Assembly (NCBI GenBank): GCA_027214125.1
Contig: JAPWHF010000005.1
Location: 1 to 35,136 of the forward strand
Source of the DNA: Zoogloeaceae bacterium G21618-S1
GTDB lineage: Bacteria > Pseudomonadota > Gammaproteobacteria > Burkholderiales > Rhodocyclaceae
Direction: 5' to 3'
DNA: 35,136 bases
Both the position numbers and the translations under genes were made by a program. This document shows positions 15,413 through 29,479 of this stretch, piece by piece. The notes below the pieces were generated by a model that saw only the letters and a program-made list of their open reading frames with translations, did not search any database and had not been told where the DNA came from. How positions within the stretch are numbered: position 1 is the stretch's first letter; each line of letters opens with the position of its first letter.

Positions 15413-16825
15413 ATGCACCGGGCCGTCCATCAGTACATCGAGAATCGCACCTTTGACGAGATCGCCATCGGCGATCAAGCGCGCCTCATCCGCACGCTCA
15501 AGCCCAACGATATTCATCTGTTCGCCGCCATGTCCGGCGACGTCAACCCCACCCATGTGGACCCGGAATTCGCGCGCTCCAGTCAGTTCCGCGAAGTAGT
15601 CGGTCACAGCATGTGGGGCAGCACCCTGTTTTCCACCATCCTGGGCACCGAATTTCCCGGTCCCGGCACGGTGTACATCTCCCAGTCGCTCAAGTTCTGG
15701 CGCCCGGTCGGCATTGCCGACACGCTGGAAGTCACCGTGACCTGCCGCGAGAAGTTCACCCATAACTCGCACATTATCTTTGACTGCCTGGCCATCAACC
15801 AGGACGGCCTGAAAGTCATCGACGGCACGGCCGAAGTCGCCGCCCCGACAGAAAAGATCAAGCGCGCACGCGTCAGCCTGCCGGAAGTCACTATCTCCGA
15901 CAAAGAGCTGCGCTACCAGCACCTGCTATCGCTGACCACCGGCCTGGCCCCCGTGCCGACAGCGGTGGTCCATCCTTGTGACGCGGCATCGCTGGGCGGG
16001 CCGCTGCAGGCGGCCGACGAAGGGCTGATCATCCCCATCCTGATCGGGCCGGAAGCCAAGATCCGCGCGGTGGCCGAAGAAGAAGGCTTTGACCTGAGCG
16101 GCATTCGCATCGTCGACGTGCCGCACAGCCACGCGGCGGCGGATACCGGCGTCGCCATGGCGCGCAAAGGCGAGGTCGAAGTGCTGATGAAAGGCTCGCT
16201 GCACACCGACGAGCTGATGAGCGCGGTCGTCAACCGCAACCACGGCTTGCGCACCGCGCGCCGGATCAGCCATGTCTTCATCGCCGAAGTGCCGACCTAT
16301 CCGCATCCGCTGCTGATCACCGATGCGGCCATCAACATCGAGCCGACGCTCGAAGAGAAGGTCGACATCGTCCAGAACGCGATCGACCTGGCGCAGATCA
16401 TGGGCATCATCGAGCCCAAGGTCGCCATCCTGTCGGCGGTCGAGACCGTCACCTCCAAACTGCGCTCGACCATCGACGCAGCCGCCTTGTGCAAAATGGC
16501 GGACCGCGGTCAGATCAAGGGCGGCATTCTCGACGGCCCGCTGGCGTTCGACAACGCCATCTCGCTTGTTGCCGCCAAAACCAAGGGCATCGTGTCGGCC
16601 GTGGCCGGTAACGCCGACATCCTGCTGGTGCCTGATCTTGAATCGGGCAACATGATGGCCAAGCAGCTCGAATACTTTGCCGACGCCGTACTGGCCGGCG
16701 TCGTAGTCGGCACCAAGGTCCCCATCGTCCTCACCAGCCGCGCCGACACCGCCGAAGCGCGCGCCGCCTCCTGCGCCATCGCTCAGCTGATGGCGCACCA
16801 CCGTCGCGGGGTCATCGTCCAATGA
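15413..16825 (+). CDS. MaoC-like hydratase/phosphate acetyltransferase fusion
   Basis: A 470-residue two-domain protein. Residues about 10-150 form a MaoC hot-dog domain with GDVNPTHVD, placing D43 and H48 at the same spacing as the catalytic D31/H36 of (R)-specific enoyl-CoA hydratase PhaJ. Residues about 165-470 form a phosphate acetyl/butyryltransferase domain (ILIGPEAKIRAVAEEEGF, LMKGSLHTDELM, GILDGPLAFDNA). It can thus handle enoyl-/hydroxyacyl-CoA and interconvert acyl-CoA and acyl-phosphate. The start at 15413 is preferred (GGAAAAG upstream); 15377 would add 12 residues. The stop overlaps the ackA start (ATGA), so acyl-phosphate is passed to AckA. The TGC-N3-GCA boxes suggest coordination with polyhydroxyalkanoate metabolism. 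Confidence 0.93.
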   Translation: MHRAVHQYIENRTFDEIAIGDQARLIRTLKPNDIHLFAAMSGDVNPTHVDPEFARSSQFREVVGHSMWGSTLFSTILGTEFPGPGTVYISQSLKFWRPVGIADTLEVTVTCREKFTHNSHIIFDCLAINQDGLKVIDGTAEVAAPTEKIKRARVSLPEVTISDKELRYQHLLSLTTGLAPVPTAVVHPCDAASLGGPLQAADEGLIIPILIGPEAKIRAVAEEEGFDLSGIRIVDVPHSHAAADTGVAMARKGEVEVLMKGSLHTDELMSAVVNRNHGLRTARRISHVFIAEVPTYPHPLLITDAAINIEPTLEEKVDIVQNAIDLAQIMGIIEPKVAILSAVETVTSKLRSTIDAAALCKMADRGQIKGGILDGPLAFDNAISLVAAKTKGIVSAVAGNADILLVPDLESGNMMAKQLEYFADAVLAGVVVGTKVPIVLTSRADTAEARAASCAIAQLMAHHRRGVIVQ

Positions 16826-18015
16826 AGGCGCTCTGGGTTCTCAATGCCGGTTCGTCGAGCCTGAAGTTTGCGCTCTACCCGGTCGAGCCGGACCTGGCCG
16901 ACGCGCCCGCCCTCGCCGGGCAGATCGAAGGCATTGGCACACACCCGCGCCTGCACGCACGCGCCGCCACCGGCGAGCGCTTCGAATCCAGCGTGCCGCA
17001 CCCGGCCGGCAACGATCAGGACAGCCACCACCAGGGCGCGCTGGATTTTCTGCTCGACTGGATGAAGACGCACACCCCGCGTCTTGACCTGATCGGCGTG
17101 GGCCACCGGGTCGTGCATGGCGGCGCCGCCCACAGCGCCCCCATTCAGCTCGACGCCGCCTTGCTGACCGAGCTGGCCGCGTTCGAACCGCTCGCGCCGC
17201 TGCACCAACCACACAACTTGCGCGCCATTCGCGCCGTGGGTCGAATCATGCCGCAACTGCCGCAAGTGGCCTGCTTCGATACCGCGTTTCACCGCACGCA
17301 ACCCGCCCTGGCGCAGCGCTTCGCGATCCCGCGTGCTTTGCACGATGAAGGCGTTCGCCGCTACGGCTTTCATGGCCTGTCGTATGAATACATCAGCCGG
17401 CACCTGGCCGAAGTCATCGGCCCCGAGCGCGCAAGTGGTGCGGTGATCGTCGCCCATCTGGGCAACGGCGCCAGCATGTGCGCCATGCGTAACGGCAAGA
17501 GCGTAGGCTCCAGCATGGGCTTCACCGCCATTGACGGCTTGGTGATGGGCACTCGCAGCGGCAGCATCGACCCGGGCGTGCTGTTGTATCTGATGGACCG
17601 GAAAGGACTCGATTCAGCGGCCTTGACACGTTTGCTGTACAAGGAGTCCGGCCTGCTGGGCGTATCCGGCATCAGCGCCGACATGCGCGATCTGCTCGCC
17701 TCGCCAGCGCCCGAAGCGCGCCAAGCGATTGATCTATTCTGCTATCGCGCCGCCCGCGAGCTGGGCTCGCTCGCCGCGGCGGCCGGAGGTTGCGACGCAG
17801 TGGTATTCACTGGCGGGATTGGTGAGCACGCCGCAGCGGTCCGTGAAGCCATCGTTGCCCAATCCGCCTGGCTCGGCCTGAGCCTGGACACGGCAGCCAA
17901 CGCCAAGGACGCCCGTCGCATCGACCCGGCCGACAGCAAGGTGGCGATTGCCGTTATTCCGACCAACGAGGAGTGGATGATTGCGCGGCATACGCTGGAT
18001 TTGATCGGCGGCTGA
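16822..18015 (+). CDS. ackA: Acetate kinase
   Basis: Interconverts acetyl-phosphate plus ADP with acetate plus ATP. The 397-residue length is standard. Signatures include LNAGSSSLKFALY at the N-terminus, GHRVVHGG, FDTAFHRTQP (catalytic Asp region), HLGNGASMCA, MGTRSGSIDPG and a C-terminal FTGGIGEHAA. The ATG overlaps the maoC-pta stop by four bases, giving coupled translation and equal supply of the two enzymes. With the upstream transferase domain it completes a Pta-AckA route for ATP formation from acetyl-CoA or for acetate activation. No classical single-domain pta is present in the window. Confidence 0.96.
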   Translation: MKALWVLNAGSSSLKFALYPVEPDLADAPALAGQIEGIGTHPRLHARAATGERFESSVPHPAGNDQDSHHQGALDFLLDWMKTHTPRLDLIGVGHRVVHGGAAHSAPIQLDAALLTELAAFEPLAPLHQPHNLRAIRAVGRIMPQLPQVACFDTAFHRTQPALAQRFAIPRALHDEGVRRYGFHGLSYEYISRHLAEVIGPERASGAVIVAHLGNGASMCAMRNGKSVGSSMGFTAIDGLVMGTRSGSIDPGVLLYLMDRKGLDSAALTRLLYKESGLLGVSGISADMRDLLASPAPEARQAIDLFCYRAARELGSLAAAAGGCDAVVFTGGIGEHAAAVREAIVAQSAWLGLSLDTAANAKDARRIDPADSKVAIAVIPTNEEWMIARHTLDLIGG

Positions 18016-18034
18016 TTCCTTGTCACGGCGATCC

Positions 18035-18124
18035 GTAGCCCGGATGCAGGCCAAAGGCCGGAATCCGGGATCATCGGTTGAATCGCCACCGTTCCCGGAT
18101 TCCGCTACGCTGCATCCGGGCTAC
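18035..18124. repeat. REP/BIME-like palindromic element
   Basis: A 90-bp near-palindrome just after ackA. The outer arms GTAGCCCGGATGCAG (18035-18049) and CTGCATCCGGGCTAC (18110-18124) are perfect inverted repeats. Inner arms GGAATCCGGGA (18060-18070) and TCCCGGATTCC (18093-18103) are also perfect. The sequence type is, as I recall it, widespread between genes in beta- and gammaproteobacteria and is thought to be mobilised by RAYT transposases. It could form a long mRNA 3' hairpin for ackA. Confidence 0.8.
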
Positions 18125-18164
18125 CCACCTACCACATGATTCGCGCAACACGTTGTTTTAAATA

Positions 18165-18190
18165 GAAAAAGGCGGCCGCGGCCGCCTTTT
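18165..18190. terminator. Bidirectional terminator after gltD
   Basis: GGCGGC (18171-18176) and GCCGCC (18181-18186) form a stem around CGCG, flanked by an A-run on the left and a T-run on the right. Read on the minus strand it ends gltBD (stop at 18212) with a five-T run; on the plus strand it can end ackA readthrough. Confidence 0.85.
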
Positions 18191-18211
18191 CCATTACACA
18201 CGAGATGTCGC

Positions 18212-19678
18212 TTAGCGCGGCAGCTCGGACGAGCCCATCAGGAACGCATCCACTTCGCGGGCACATTGGCGGCCTTCGCGAATCGCCCAGACAACGAGCG
18301 ACTGACCGCGACGCACGTCACCAGCAGCGAACACTTTGGCGACGTTGGTCGCGTAGCAACCCTCGCCGTCTGTCGTGGCCTTGGCGTTGCCACGCGGGTC
18401 CTTGTCGACACCAAAGGCACCGAGCAAAGAGCCCACCGGGTTGGTAAAGCCCATGGCAAACAGCACCAGATCGGCCGGGTAGGTTTCTTCGCTGCCCGCC
18501 ACGCTGAGCATCTTGCCGTCTTTCCACTCCAGACGCGCGGTGCGCAGGGCCTTGACCTGACCGTTTTCGCCAACAAACTCCTGGGTGGAGATGGCGAATT
18601 CGCGTCGGGTATCGCCTTCCTTGTGCGAGGACGAGGTGCGCAGCTTGAGCGGCCAGTACGGCCAGGTCAATGCCTTGTCTTCTTCCTCGGGCGGCTGCGG
18701 CATGACTTCGAATTGCGTGACCGAGGCTGCGCCATGGCGATAGCTGGTGCCGACACAGTCGGAGCCGGTGTCGCCACCGCCGATCACCACCACATGCTTG
18801 CCCTTGGCGCTGATCGGGTTGGCGCCGTCACCGGCGACTTCCTTGTTCTGCGGAATCAGGAACTCAAGCGCAAAATGCACGCCGCCGAGCTCACGGCCGG
18901 GGGCCGGTAGATCACGCGGGACTTCAGAACCCGCGGCCAGAATCACCGCGTCGAAATCGCCCGTCAGCTGCTCGGCCGAGACCATTTCCTTGCCACCGTT
19001 GGCCACGCCCGGCACGCCCGGCACGGCACCGACACACACGCTGGTGCGGAACTCGACACCTTCGGCCTGCATCTGCTCGATACGGCGGTCAATGACCGAC
19101 TTTTCGAGCTTGAAGTCAGGAATGCCGTAGCGCAGCAGACCGCCAACGCGATCGCTCTTCTCGAACACCACCACATCATGACCGACGCGGACCAGCTGCT
19201 GTGCGGCAGCCAGGCCGGCGGGGCCGGAGCCGACCACGGCAATCTTCTTGCCGGTCTTGCTCTGCGGGAGCTGCGGCTTGACCCAGCCGTTTTCCCAGGC
19301 CTTGTCGATGATCGCCCGTTCGATAGACTTGATGCCCACCGCGTCGGTGTTGATGTTCAGCGTGCACGCCGCTTCACAGGGCGCCGGACAGATACGACCG
19401 GTGAACTCGGGGAAGTTGTTGGTCGAGTGCAGGACACGGATGGCCTGCTCCCACTGCCCGCGATACACCAGGTCATTCCAGTCCGGAATGATGTTATTGA
19501 CCGGGCAGCCGTTATTGCAGAACGGAATGCCGCAGTCCATGCAGCGTGCGCCCTGCACCGCCGACTCCTCATCGGAGAGGCGAGCGAGGAACTCCTTGTA
19601 GTTCTGCACCCGCGCATCGGCCGGTTGGCTGGCCTCGGAGAGACGATGAAACTCGAGAAATCCGGTGGGCTTACCCAT
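18212..19678 (-). CDS. gltD: Glutamate synthase (NADPH) small subunit
   Basis: Supplies electrons from NADPH to the large subunit for conversion of glutamine and 2-oxoglutarate into two glutamates. The 488-residue protein has the usual layout. An N-terminal Cys-rich region ([17 protein letters not shown], then [10 protein letters not shown]) binds 4Fe-4S clusters. An FAD-binding dinucleotide fold ([13 protein letters not shown]) and an NADPH fold ([14 protein letters not shown]) follow. A C-terminal FAD motif ([18 protein letters not shown]) closes the fold. It starts one base after the gltB stop, so the two are co-translated. Assignment is secure. Confidence 0.97.
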   Translation of the reverse strand: MGKPTGFLEFHRLSEASQPADARVQNYKEFLARLSDEESAVQGARCMDCGIPFCNNGCPVNNIIPDWNDLVYRGQWEQAIRVLHSTNNFPEFTGRICPAPCEAACTLNINTDAVGIKSIERAIIDKAWENGWVKPQLPQSKTGKKIAVVGSGPAGLAAAQQLVRVGHDVVVFEKSDRVGGLLRYGIPDFKLEKSVIDRRIEQMQAEGVEFRTSVCVGAVPGVPGVANGGKEMVSAEQLTGDFDAVILAAGSEVPRDLPAPGRELGGVHFALEFLIPQNKEVAGDGANPISAKGKHVVVIGGGDTGSDCVGTSYRHGAASVTQFEVMPQPPEEEDKALTWPYWPLKLRTSSSHKEGDTRREFAISTQEFVGENGQVKALRTARLEWKDGKMLSVAGSEETYPADLVLFAMGFTNPVGSLLGAFGVDKDPRGNAKATTDGEGCYATNVAKVFAAGDVRRGQSLVVWAIREGRQCAREVDAFLMGSSELPR

Positions 19679-19679
19679 C

Positions 19680-24350
<4,671 letters not shown>

Positions 24351-24430
24351 ACTTTTTCCTCGACACTTCGTGCCTGCCCGTCATCCGGCCTTGGACCGGA
24401 GCGGCTCGGCAACGCGATTACGGCAGGCGT

Positions 24431-24459
24431 CAAAAAAGCCGGTCGCTTGCGCACCGGCT
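24431..24459 (-). terminator. Intrinsic terminator or attenuator upstream of gltB
   Basis: On the minus strand AGCCGGT (24459-24453) pairs with ACCGGCT (24443-24437) around a GC-rich loop and is followed by TTTTTT (24437-24432). It lies about 115 bases after the dgt stop and 80 bases before gltB. If transcription starts at the promoter at 24511-24539, the hairpin is inside the gltB leader and could attenuate it. If gltB starts elsewhere, it simply ends the dgt transcript. Confidence 0.75.
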
Positions 24460-24510
24460 CTACACGACGCACTTGGCGGCGCCGTTACGAACACACTTGG
24501 CGGACTCTCG

Positions 24511-24539
24511 AATATACAGCCCGATCCCCAGGCCTTCAA
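24511..24539 (-). promoter_or_regulatory. Putative sigma70 promoter of gltBD with operator-like repeats
   Basis: TTGAAG (24539-24534) and TATATT (24516-24511) are separated by exactly 17 bases on the minus strand. Just downstream two copies of CCGCCAAGTG (24503-24494 and 24479-24470) recur with a 24-bp period, covering the likely start site and early leader. This is a typical layout for a repressor or repositioned activator. No other hexamer pair of similar quality lies closer to gltB. Confidence 0.5.
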
Positions 24540-24572
24540 GTATTTTTTGCAGTGCGCAAAAAAGGGAAATGC

Positions 24573-25694
24573 TCAGTGAATTTCACCGACGGCAAACAGC
24601 CGACGATGTTCTTTCATGGCGTAGCGATCGGTCATGCCGGCGATGTAATCGGCAATGGCGCGCGCGGCATCGGTATCGGCCCGCCGCTGATATTGCGGCG
24701 GCAACAGCCGCGGATCGGCAAGAAAAGCGCCGAACAGATCGACAATGATTCGCCGCGCCTTGTCCGTCATGCGCAGCACCTGATAGTGGTGATAGAGGTT
24801 CTCGCGCAAAAAGGCCTTGAGCTGATTGAGGGACGGCCGCAGGGTGTCGGAATAGGCCACCAGGCGCGGCGCGGCATGCACGTCCTCCAGCGTTTGTACC
24901 CTTGCAGAGGCAATGTTCTGACGCGTCTGGTCGATCAGGTCTACCGCCATCAGGTTGATCATGCGACGAATGGTTTCGTGAATCAGCCGACGACCGGCGA
25001 GCCCGGGGTAACGCGCCTCGACCGCTCGCCGTTGCACTGCGAAGATTTCGACACCGTCGAGTTGCTCAAGCGTAATGAGCCCCGAGCGCAACCCGTCGTC
25101 AATGTCATGGTTGTTGTAGGCAATTTCGTCCGCCAGATTGGCCAATTGTGCCTCTACGCTCGGCTGGGTGCCGTCGAGAAAGCGTTGACCGAGCGCACCG
25201 AGCGCCGCGGCATTTTCCCGCGAACAATGCTTGAGAATGCCCTCGCGGGTTTCATAGGTCAGATTCAGCCCGTCAAACTCGGCGTAATGCTCTTCAAGCA
25301 CATCGACAGTGCGCAAGGACTGCAGGTTGTGCTCGAAGCCGCCATACGCCTTCATGCACGTATTGAGCGCCGTCTGACCGGCGTGGCCGAAGGGCGTGTG
25401 ACCGAGGTCGTGTGCCAGGGCGATCGCTTCAGCGAGATCTTCATTCAGCGCCAGCGCACGTGCGATCGTGCGGGTGATCTGGGCGACTTCAATGCTGTGC
25501 GTCAGCCGGGTTCTGAACAAATCACCTTCGTGATTCACGAAAACCTGGGTTTTGTATTCCAGGCGACGAAACGCGGTGGAATGAATGATGCGGTCCCGGT
25601 CTCGCTGGAACTCACCTCGCGCCGTCGGCTGATCCTCGGCCTGTCGACGTCCACGTGAGTTTTCTTCGGTGATCGCGTAGCCGGCCAACATCAT
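24573..25694 (-). CDS. dgt: dGTP triphosphohydrolase-like HD protein
   Basis: A 373-residue HD-domain nucleotide hydrolase that releases triphosphate from dGTP or related dNTPs. The metal site is intact: [10 protein letters not shown] (H66), [12 protein letters not shown] (H95, D96) and a later [15 protein letters not shown]. Its size matches the type 2 dGTPase-like family rather than the longer E. coli enzyme, so substrate range may be broader than dGTP. Its ATG overlaps the aroB stop by four bases, placing it at the end of the pil-aro operon. A second ATG follows immediately. It has no metabolic link to shikimate synthesis; the coupling appears to be conserved gene order in this lineage. 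Confidence 0.93.
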   Translation of the reverse strand: MMLAGYAITEENSRGRRQAEDQPTARGEFQRDRDRIIHSTAFRRLEYKTQVFVNHEGDLFRTRLTHSIEVAQITRTIARALALNEDLAEAIALAHDLGHTPFGHAGQTALNTCMKAYGGFEHNLQSLRTVDVLEEHYAEFDGLNLTYETREGILKHCSRENAAALGALGQRFLDGTQPSVEAQLANLADEIAYNNHDIDDGLRSGLITLEQLDGVEIFAVQRRAVEARYPGLAGRRLIHETIRRMINLMAVDLIDQTRQNIASARVQTLEDVHAAPRLVAYSDTLRPSLNQLKAFLRENLYHHYQVLRMTDKARRIIVDLFGAFLADPRLLPPQYQRRADTDAARAIADYIAGMTDRYAMKEHRRLFAVGEIH

Positions 25695-26779
25695 GCCGTC
25701 TCGCAGCAGGCATCAATGGCCGAAGCGATGTCGGCCATTGGCACATCGGAGAAAATTTCAGCATCGCCAATATCGCGCAACAACACCAGGCGAAGCCGGC
25801 CGGCTTCGACCTTTTTGTCGTGTGCCATCAACTCAAGATAACGGGACGACCCAAGTCGTGGACCAAGCACAGGCAGGCCGGCACGCGAAATCAGCGCCAC
25901 CGCCCGCTCATACTGCTGCGTCGACAGCCAGCCCTGGCGCTGCGACAGACTGGCCGCCATCACCATGCCGGCCGCCACTGCCTCGCCATGCAACCAGACG
26001 CCGAAGCCCATACCGGCTTCAATGGCGTGGCCAAAGGTATGGCCGAGGTTAAGCAAGGCGCGCACGCCGCGCTCGGTCTCGTCCTCCGACACGATCTGGG
26101 ATTTGTTGGCACAAGAACGTTCGATCGCCTCGGCCAGCGCCAGTGGGTCGCGCCCGAGCAATTTATCGATATTGATCTCAAGCCAATCGAAGAACGCGGG
26201 ATCGCGAATCAATCCGTACTTGATCACTTCCGCAAGGCCGGCTTTCAGCTCCCGGTCGGGGAGTGTGTTGAGCACTTCGGTATCCGCCAACACCAGCTGA
26301 GGCTGGTGAAACGCCCCGATCATGTTCTTGCCGAGCGGGTGGTTGATCGCAGTTTTACCACCGACGGAAGAATCCACCTGCGAGAGCAGGGTGGTCGGTA
26401 TCTGAATAAAGGGAATCCCGCGCTGATAGGTAGCAGCCGCAAAGCCGGCCATGTCCCCCACCACCCCGCCGCCGAGCGCAATCAGCGTCGTGCTGCGGTC
26501 AAAGTGGCCAGCCAGCAAGGCGTCGAAGATCGTGTTGAGCGTCTTCCAGTCCTTGTGCGCCTCGCCATCGGGCAGAACCACGCTATCGCAGGCAATACCC
26601 ACCCGAGCCAGCGTGGCGATCAGCCGGTCGAGATAGAGCGGCGCGACCACATCGTTGGTCACGATGGCGACCCGCGGCGTCTTTACCGCTGCCGCAATCG
26701 CCTCGGCGCTATCGAGCACGCCCCCACCAATCAGAATCGGATAACTACGCTCACCCAGTGCAACCGTCAGTTTTCGCAT
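25691..26779 (-). CDS. aroB: 3-dehydroquinate synthase
   Basis: Second step of the shikimate pathway, converting DAHP to 3-dehydroquinate with bound NAD+ and a divalent metal. The 362-residue length is standard. Visible motifs are the NAD-binding [14 protein letters not shown], then [18 protein letters not shown], the AEVIKYG segment, and the metal-binding His residues in [11 protein letters not shown] and [11 protein letters not shown]. Its start lies 13 bases inside the 3' end of aroK and its stop overlaps dgt, so all three are translationally linked. Confidence 0.98.
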   Translation of the reverse strand: MRKLTVALGERSYPILIGGGVLDSAEAIAAAVKTPRVAIVTNDVVAPLYLDRLIATLARVGIACDSVVLPDGEAHKDWKTLNTIFDALLAGHFDRSTTLIALGGGVVGDMAGFAAATYQRGIPFIQIPTTLLSQVDSSVGGKTAINHPLGKNMIGAFHQPQLVLADTEVLNTLPDRELKAGLAEVIKYGLIRDPAFFDWLEINIDKLLGRDPLALAEAIERSCANKSQIVSEDETERGVRALLNLGHTFGHAIEAGMGFGVWLHGEAVAAGMVMAASLSQRQGWLSTQQYERAVALISRAGLPVLGPRLGSSRYLELMAHDKKVEAGRLRLVLLRDIGDAEIFSDVPMADIASAIDACCETA

Positions 26780-27333
26780 GCAAGTTCCAGAGCCTTCTCG
26801 ATCTTTCGAAGCATCGATTTTGCGCTACCGCGGCCCCCAGGGACAACTACATGCGCCACGGCGCGATAAAGCGGATCCCGCTCATGATAGAGCGACTCAA
26901 TACGCCCGCGCGGATCTTCAACCTGCAACAGCGGCCGATTCCGGTCGTGGCGCGTGCGCTCCCAAAGAACGGCTGGCGGCACATCGAGGTAGATCACAAG
27001 GCAGCGCTCACGCAGCACCTTGCGATTCTCTTCCGCAAGTACGACGCCACCACCGGTCGCAAGGACCAGATCCTGCTCCTGCGACAGATCCTCAATCACC
27101 TGCGACTCGCGCCGGCGAAAACCCGGCTCACCTTCGACATCGAAAATGACTGGCACCGACACACCGGTACGCGCACAGATTTCATGGTCGCTATCAACAA
27201 AACGACGATGCAAGCGCCGAGCTAACTCGCGCCCCACCGTCGTTTTTCCTGCGCCCATCATCCCCACCAAAACAATGCAGGGGGTCAAACGCGTCACCAA
27301 GGTGTCGGCCTTTGCCGCGCCAGCCGACACCAT
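26767..27333 (-). CDS. aroK: Shikimate kinase
   Basis: Phosphorylates shikimate at O3 using ATP. It is 188 residues long, with a short N-terminal extension before the P-loop GMMGAGKT (residues 24-31). The shikimate-binding DSD motif, the F-R-R-R-E segment (GFRRRES), the GGG motif in LATGGGVVL and the lid arginines in RHDRNRPLL are all present. The ATG lies four bases beyond the pilQ stop and the 3' end overlaps aroB. pilQ-aroK-aroB is a well-known conserved order in beta- and gammaproteobacteria. Confidence 0.97.
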   Translation of the reverse strand: MVSAGAAKADTLVTRLTPCIVLVGMMGAGKTTVGRELARRLHRRFVDSDHEICARTGVSVPVIFDVEGEPGFRRRESQVIEDLSQEQDLVLATGGGVVLAEENRKVLRERCLVIYLDVPPAVLWERTRHDRNRPLLQVEDPRGRIESLYHERDPLYRAVAHVVVPGGRGSAKSMLRKIEKALELACEN

Positions 27334-27337
27334 GGGC

Positions 27338-29479
27338 TTACCGCAGCGACAACGCTTGCGTCACGATGCGCGGCGTGATGAAGATCAGCAGTTCTTTTCG
27401 GTCAGAGACTTCTTGTGTCTTACGGAACAACGCGCCAACGACCGGAATTTCCCCTAGGAACGGCACGCGCTCCACCTGCTTTGATTCCGTTTCTTCATAC
27501 ACGCCGCCGATCACAACAGTGCCGCCGTTCTCGATCATCACCTCTGTCTTCACATGCTTGGTATCGATCGCAACACCGCCCGGAACCGTTGCCCCCGGCT
27601 TGTCCTTATTCACGTCGACGAATAACTGAATGCGACCATCCGGCGTGATGTTCGGGCGCACCTTCAACGACAACACCGCCTTGCGGAACTGAACACTGGT
27701 TGCTCCTGAGCTGGTCGCCGACTGGTAGGGAATCTCGGTGCCTTGTTCCATCACCGCCTCCACCTGGTTCGCCGTCAACACACGCGGGCTCGAGACCACA
27801 CGGCCACGGTTGTCGGCCTCAAGCGCGCTGAGCTCCAGATTGAGAAAACGGGTGAGCGCGCTATTTGCGAGGATCAGGGAAAGCTGACCAGCAGTTCCGG
27901 TTGACGGTGCAGCCGCCATGTTGACGCTCAAACTATCTCGAAGGAAATCGGGCGTATCCGAAACCTGTCCGGTATGAAACCCAGTATCCAAAAGACCTCC
28001 GCCGATCACCGTACGCAATCCAGATTTCCCCGCCGTCACATCGCGCTGATGGACGCCGAGCCGCACGCCCAAGTCTTTTGCAAAGCCTTTGTCGGCTTCG
28101 ACAATCCGCGCTTCGATCAACACCTGACGCGGGGGAATGTCAATTTCCTGAATCAGTCGGTGCAAGTCGTCCAGGCGTGTCCCCACATCCGTCACGAAGA
28201 CCTTGTTGCTGCGCTCATCCACGATGACGCTGCCACGCTTGGACAACACCGTCTGGTTCTTGTCCTTGAGGAAATCAAAGATCTCCTTGGCTTTGTGATA
28301 GTTGATCTGGAAGCTCTCGGTCTTCAGCGGCTCCAGATCACCGATCTGCGCCAAGGCTTCGAGTTCAAGCTTTTCGCGTGCGGCCAGTTCATCGCGCGGT
28401 GCGATCCAGATCACGTTGCCATGCTTGCGCATGTCCAAGCCCTTGGACTGCAGAATGATGTCGAGCGCCTGATCCCACGGAACATCCTTGAGGCGAAGGG
28501 TCAGGCTGCCCTGAACCGTATCGCTGGTGATGATGTTGAAGTCGGTGAAATCAGCGATGACCTGCAACACCGAACGCACATCGATGTTCTGGAAGTTCAG
28601 CGACAGCTTGTCCCCCTGAAACTTCCCGCGCGCGCCCTGAACGAGCTTCTTCGGATCTTCGACAACACGCTTGATCTCAACCACAAACTGATTGTCGCTC
28701 TGGTACGCGTTGTGCTCCCACAAGCCATTGGGCTTGATCAGCAGGCGGGTATTAGCGCCTTGCGGCTGCACGACAAATTCAGTCACCGGCGTAGCGAAAT
28801 CAGTCACATCCGACTTGCGGCGCAGATTCTCGGGTAACTTGGTTTTGAGGAAATCAACCGCCAACGCGTCGCCCTGCTGGCGAATATCGATGCCGGTATC
28901 GGGATCGCTCAATTCGACGACAATCCGCCCCTCACCCTCGGTACCGCGGCGGAAGTTGATGTCACGCACGAACTTTTCATCCGTCGCAGCCGCTGCCGAT
29001 TTGGTCTCGGCGAAGCTCGCAAACGGGCGATCGTTGGGGCGAAGCTCGGACGGCTCGCGACGAACGGGGGAGAGCGCAATCACGACATCCTGACCCTCAA
29101 CTGTCGTGTCATAGGGCGTCATCTTGATCAGGTTCAACACAAGGCGCGTACGGTCACCCACCTGGACAATGTTCGCGCTACGCAAATCGCCTTCATCAAT
29201 CGCCTGAAGGCTGCGCCCAAGCGCATTCCCTGTCCCCGGAAAGTCGAAGGCGATGCGCGCCGGACTGGCCACACTGAAACTCGCAGGCGGCTGCGCCATC
29301 GGCGTTTTCAAGCGCACTTTGACATAGATGCTCGCCCCTTGCCGGGATACGTCCAGGGCCTCGATGGCGTTTTCAGTCATCACCGTTTCGGCCATTGTGG
29401 CCTGGGCCACCACCGGCGACGTCGCCTGCGCCATCCACAAGCCCGCAGCGACCACAAAGTAACCCATATTGAACTTCAT
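27338..29479 (-). CDS. pilQ: Type IV pilus outer-membrane secretin PilQ
   Basis: Forms the outer-membrane channel through which the type IV pilus extends. The 713-residue precursor starts with a signal peptide (MKFNMGYFVVAAGLWMAQA). It then shows AMIN domains (about 40-130 and 170-275) for peptidoglycan binding, an STN/N0 domain (about 295-355, with LSLNFQNIDVRSVLQVIADF), a secretin N1 domain (about 390-455) and the secretin beta-domain to the end. The C-terminal signature VPFLGEIPVVGALFR followed by LLIFITPRIV is typical. ATG overlaps the pilP stop. It works with PilM-N-O-P encoded just upstream. Confidence 0.97.
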   Translation of the reverse strand: MKFNMGYFVVAAGLWMAQATSPVVAQATMAETVMTENAIEALDVSRQGASIYVKVRLKTPMAQPPASFSVASPARIAFDFPGTGNALGRSLQAIDEGDLRSANIVQVGDRTRLVLNLIKMTPYDTTVEGQDVVIALSPVRREPSELRPNDRPFASFAETKSAAAATDEKFVRDINFRRGTEGEGRIVVELSDPDTGIDIRQQGDALAVDFLKTKLPENLRRKSDVTDFATPVTEFVVQPQGANTRLLIKPNGLWEHNAYQSDNQFVVEIKRVVEDPKKLVQGARGKFQGDKLSLNFQNIDVRSVLQVIADFTDFNIITSDTVQGSLTLRLKDVPWDQALDIILQSKGLDMRKHGNVIWIAPRDELAAREKLELEALAQIGDLEPLKTESFQINYHKAKEIFDFLKDKNQTVLSKRGSVIVDERSNKVFVTDVGTRLDDLHRLIQEIDIPPRQVLIEARIVEADKGFAKDLGVRLGVHQRDVTAGKSGLRTVIGGGLLDTGFHTGQVSDTPDFLRDSLSVNMAAAPSTGTAGQLSLILANSALTRFLNLELSALEADNRGRVVSSPRVLTANQVEAVMEQGTEIPYQSATSSGATSVQFRKAVLSLKVRPNITPDGRIQLFVDVNKDKPGATVPGGVAIDTKHVKTEVMIENGGTVVIGGVYEETESKQVERVPFLGEIPVVGALFRKTQEVSDRKELLIFITPRIVTQALSLR

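Noticed and set aside
18035-18190. Possible CRISPR or small RNA gene after ackA
   Set aside because: There is one palindrome and one terminator, no repeated spacer units and no independent promoter; REP-like element plus terminator explains it.
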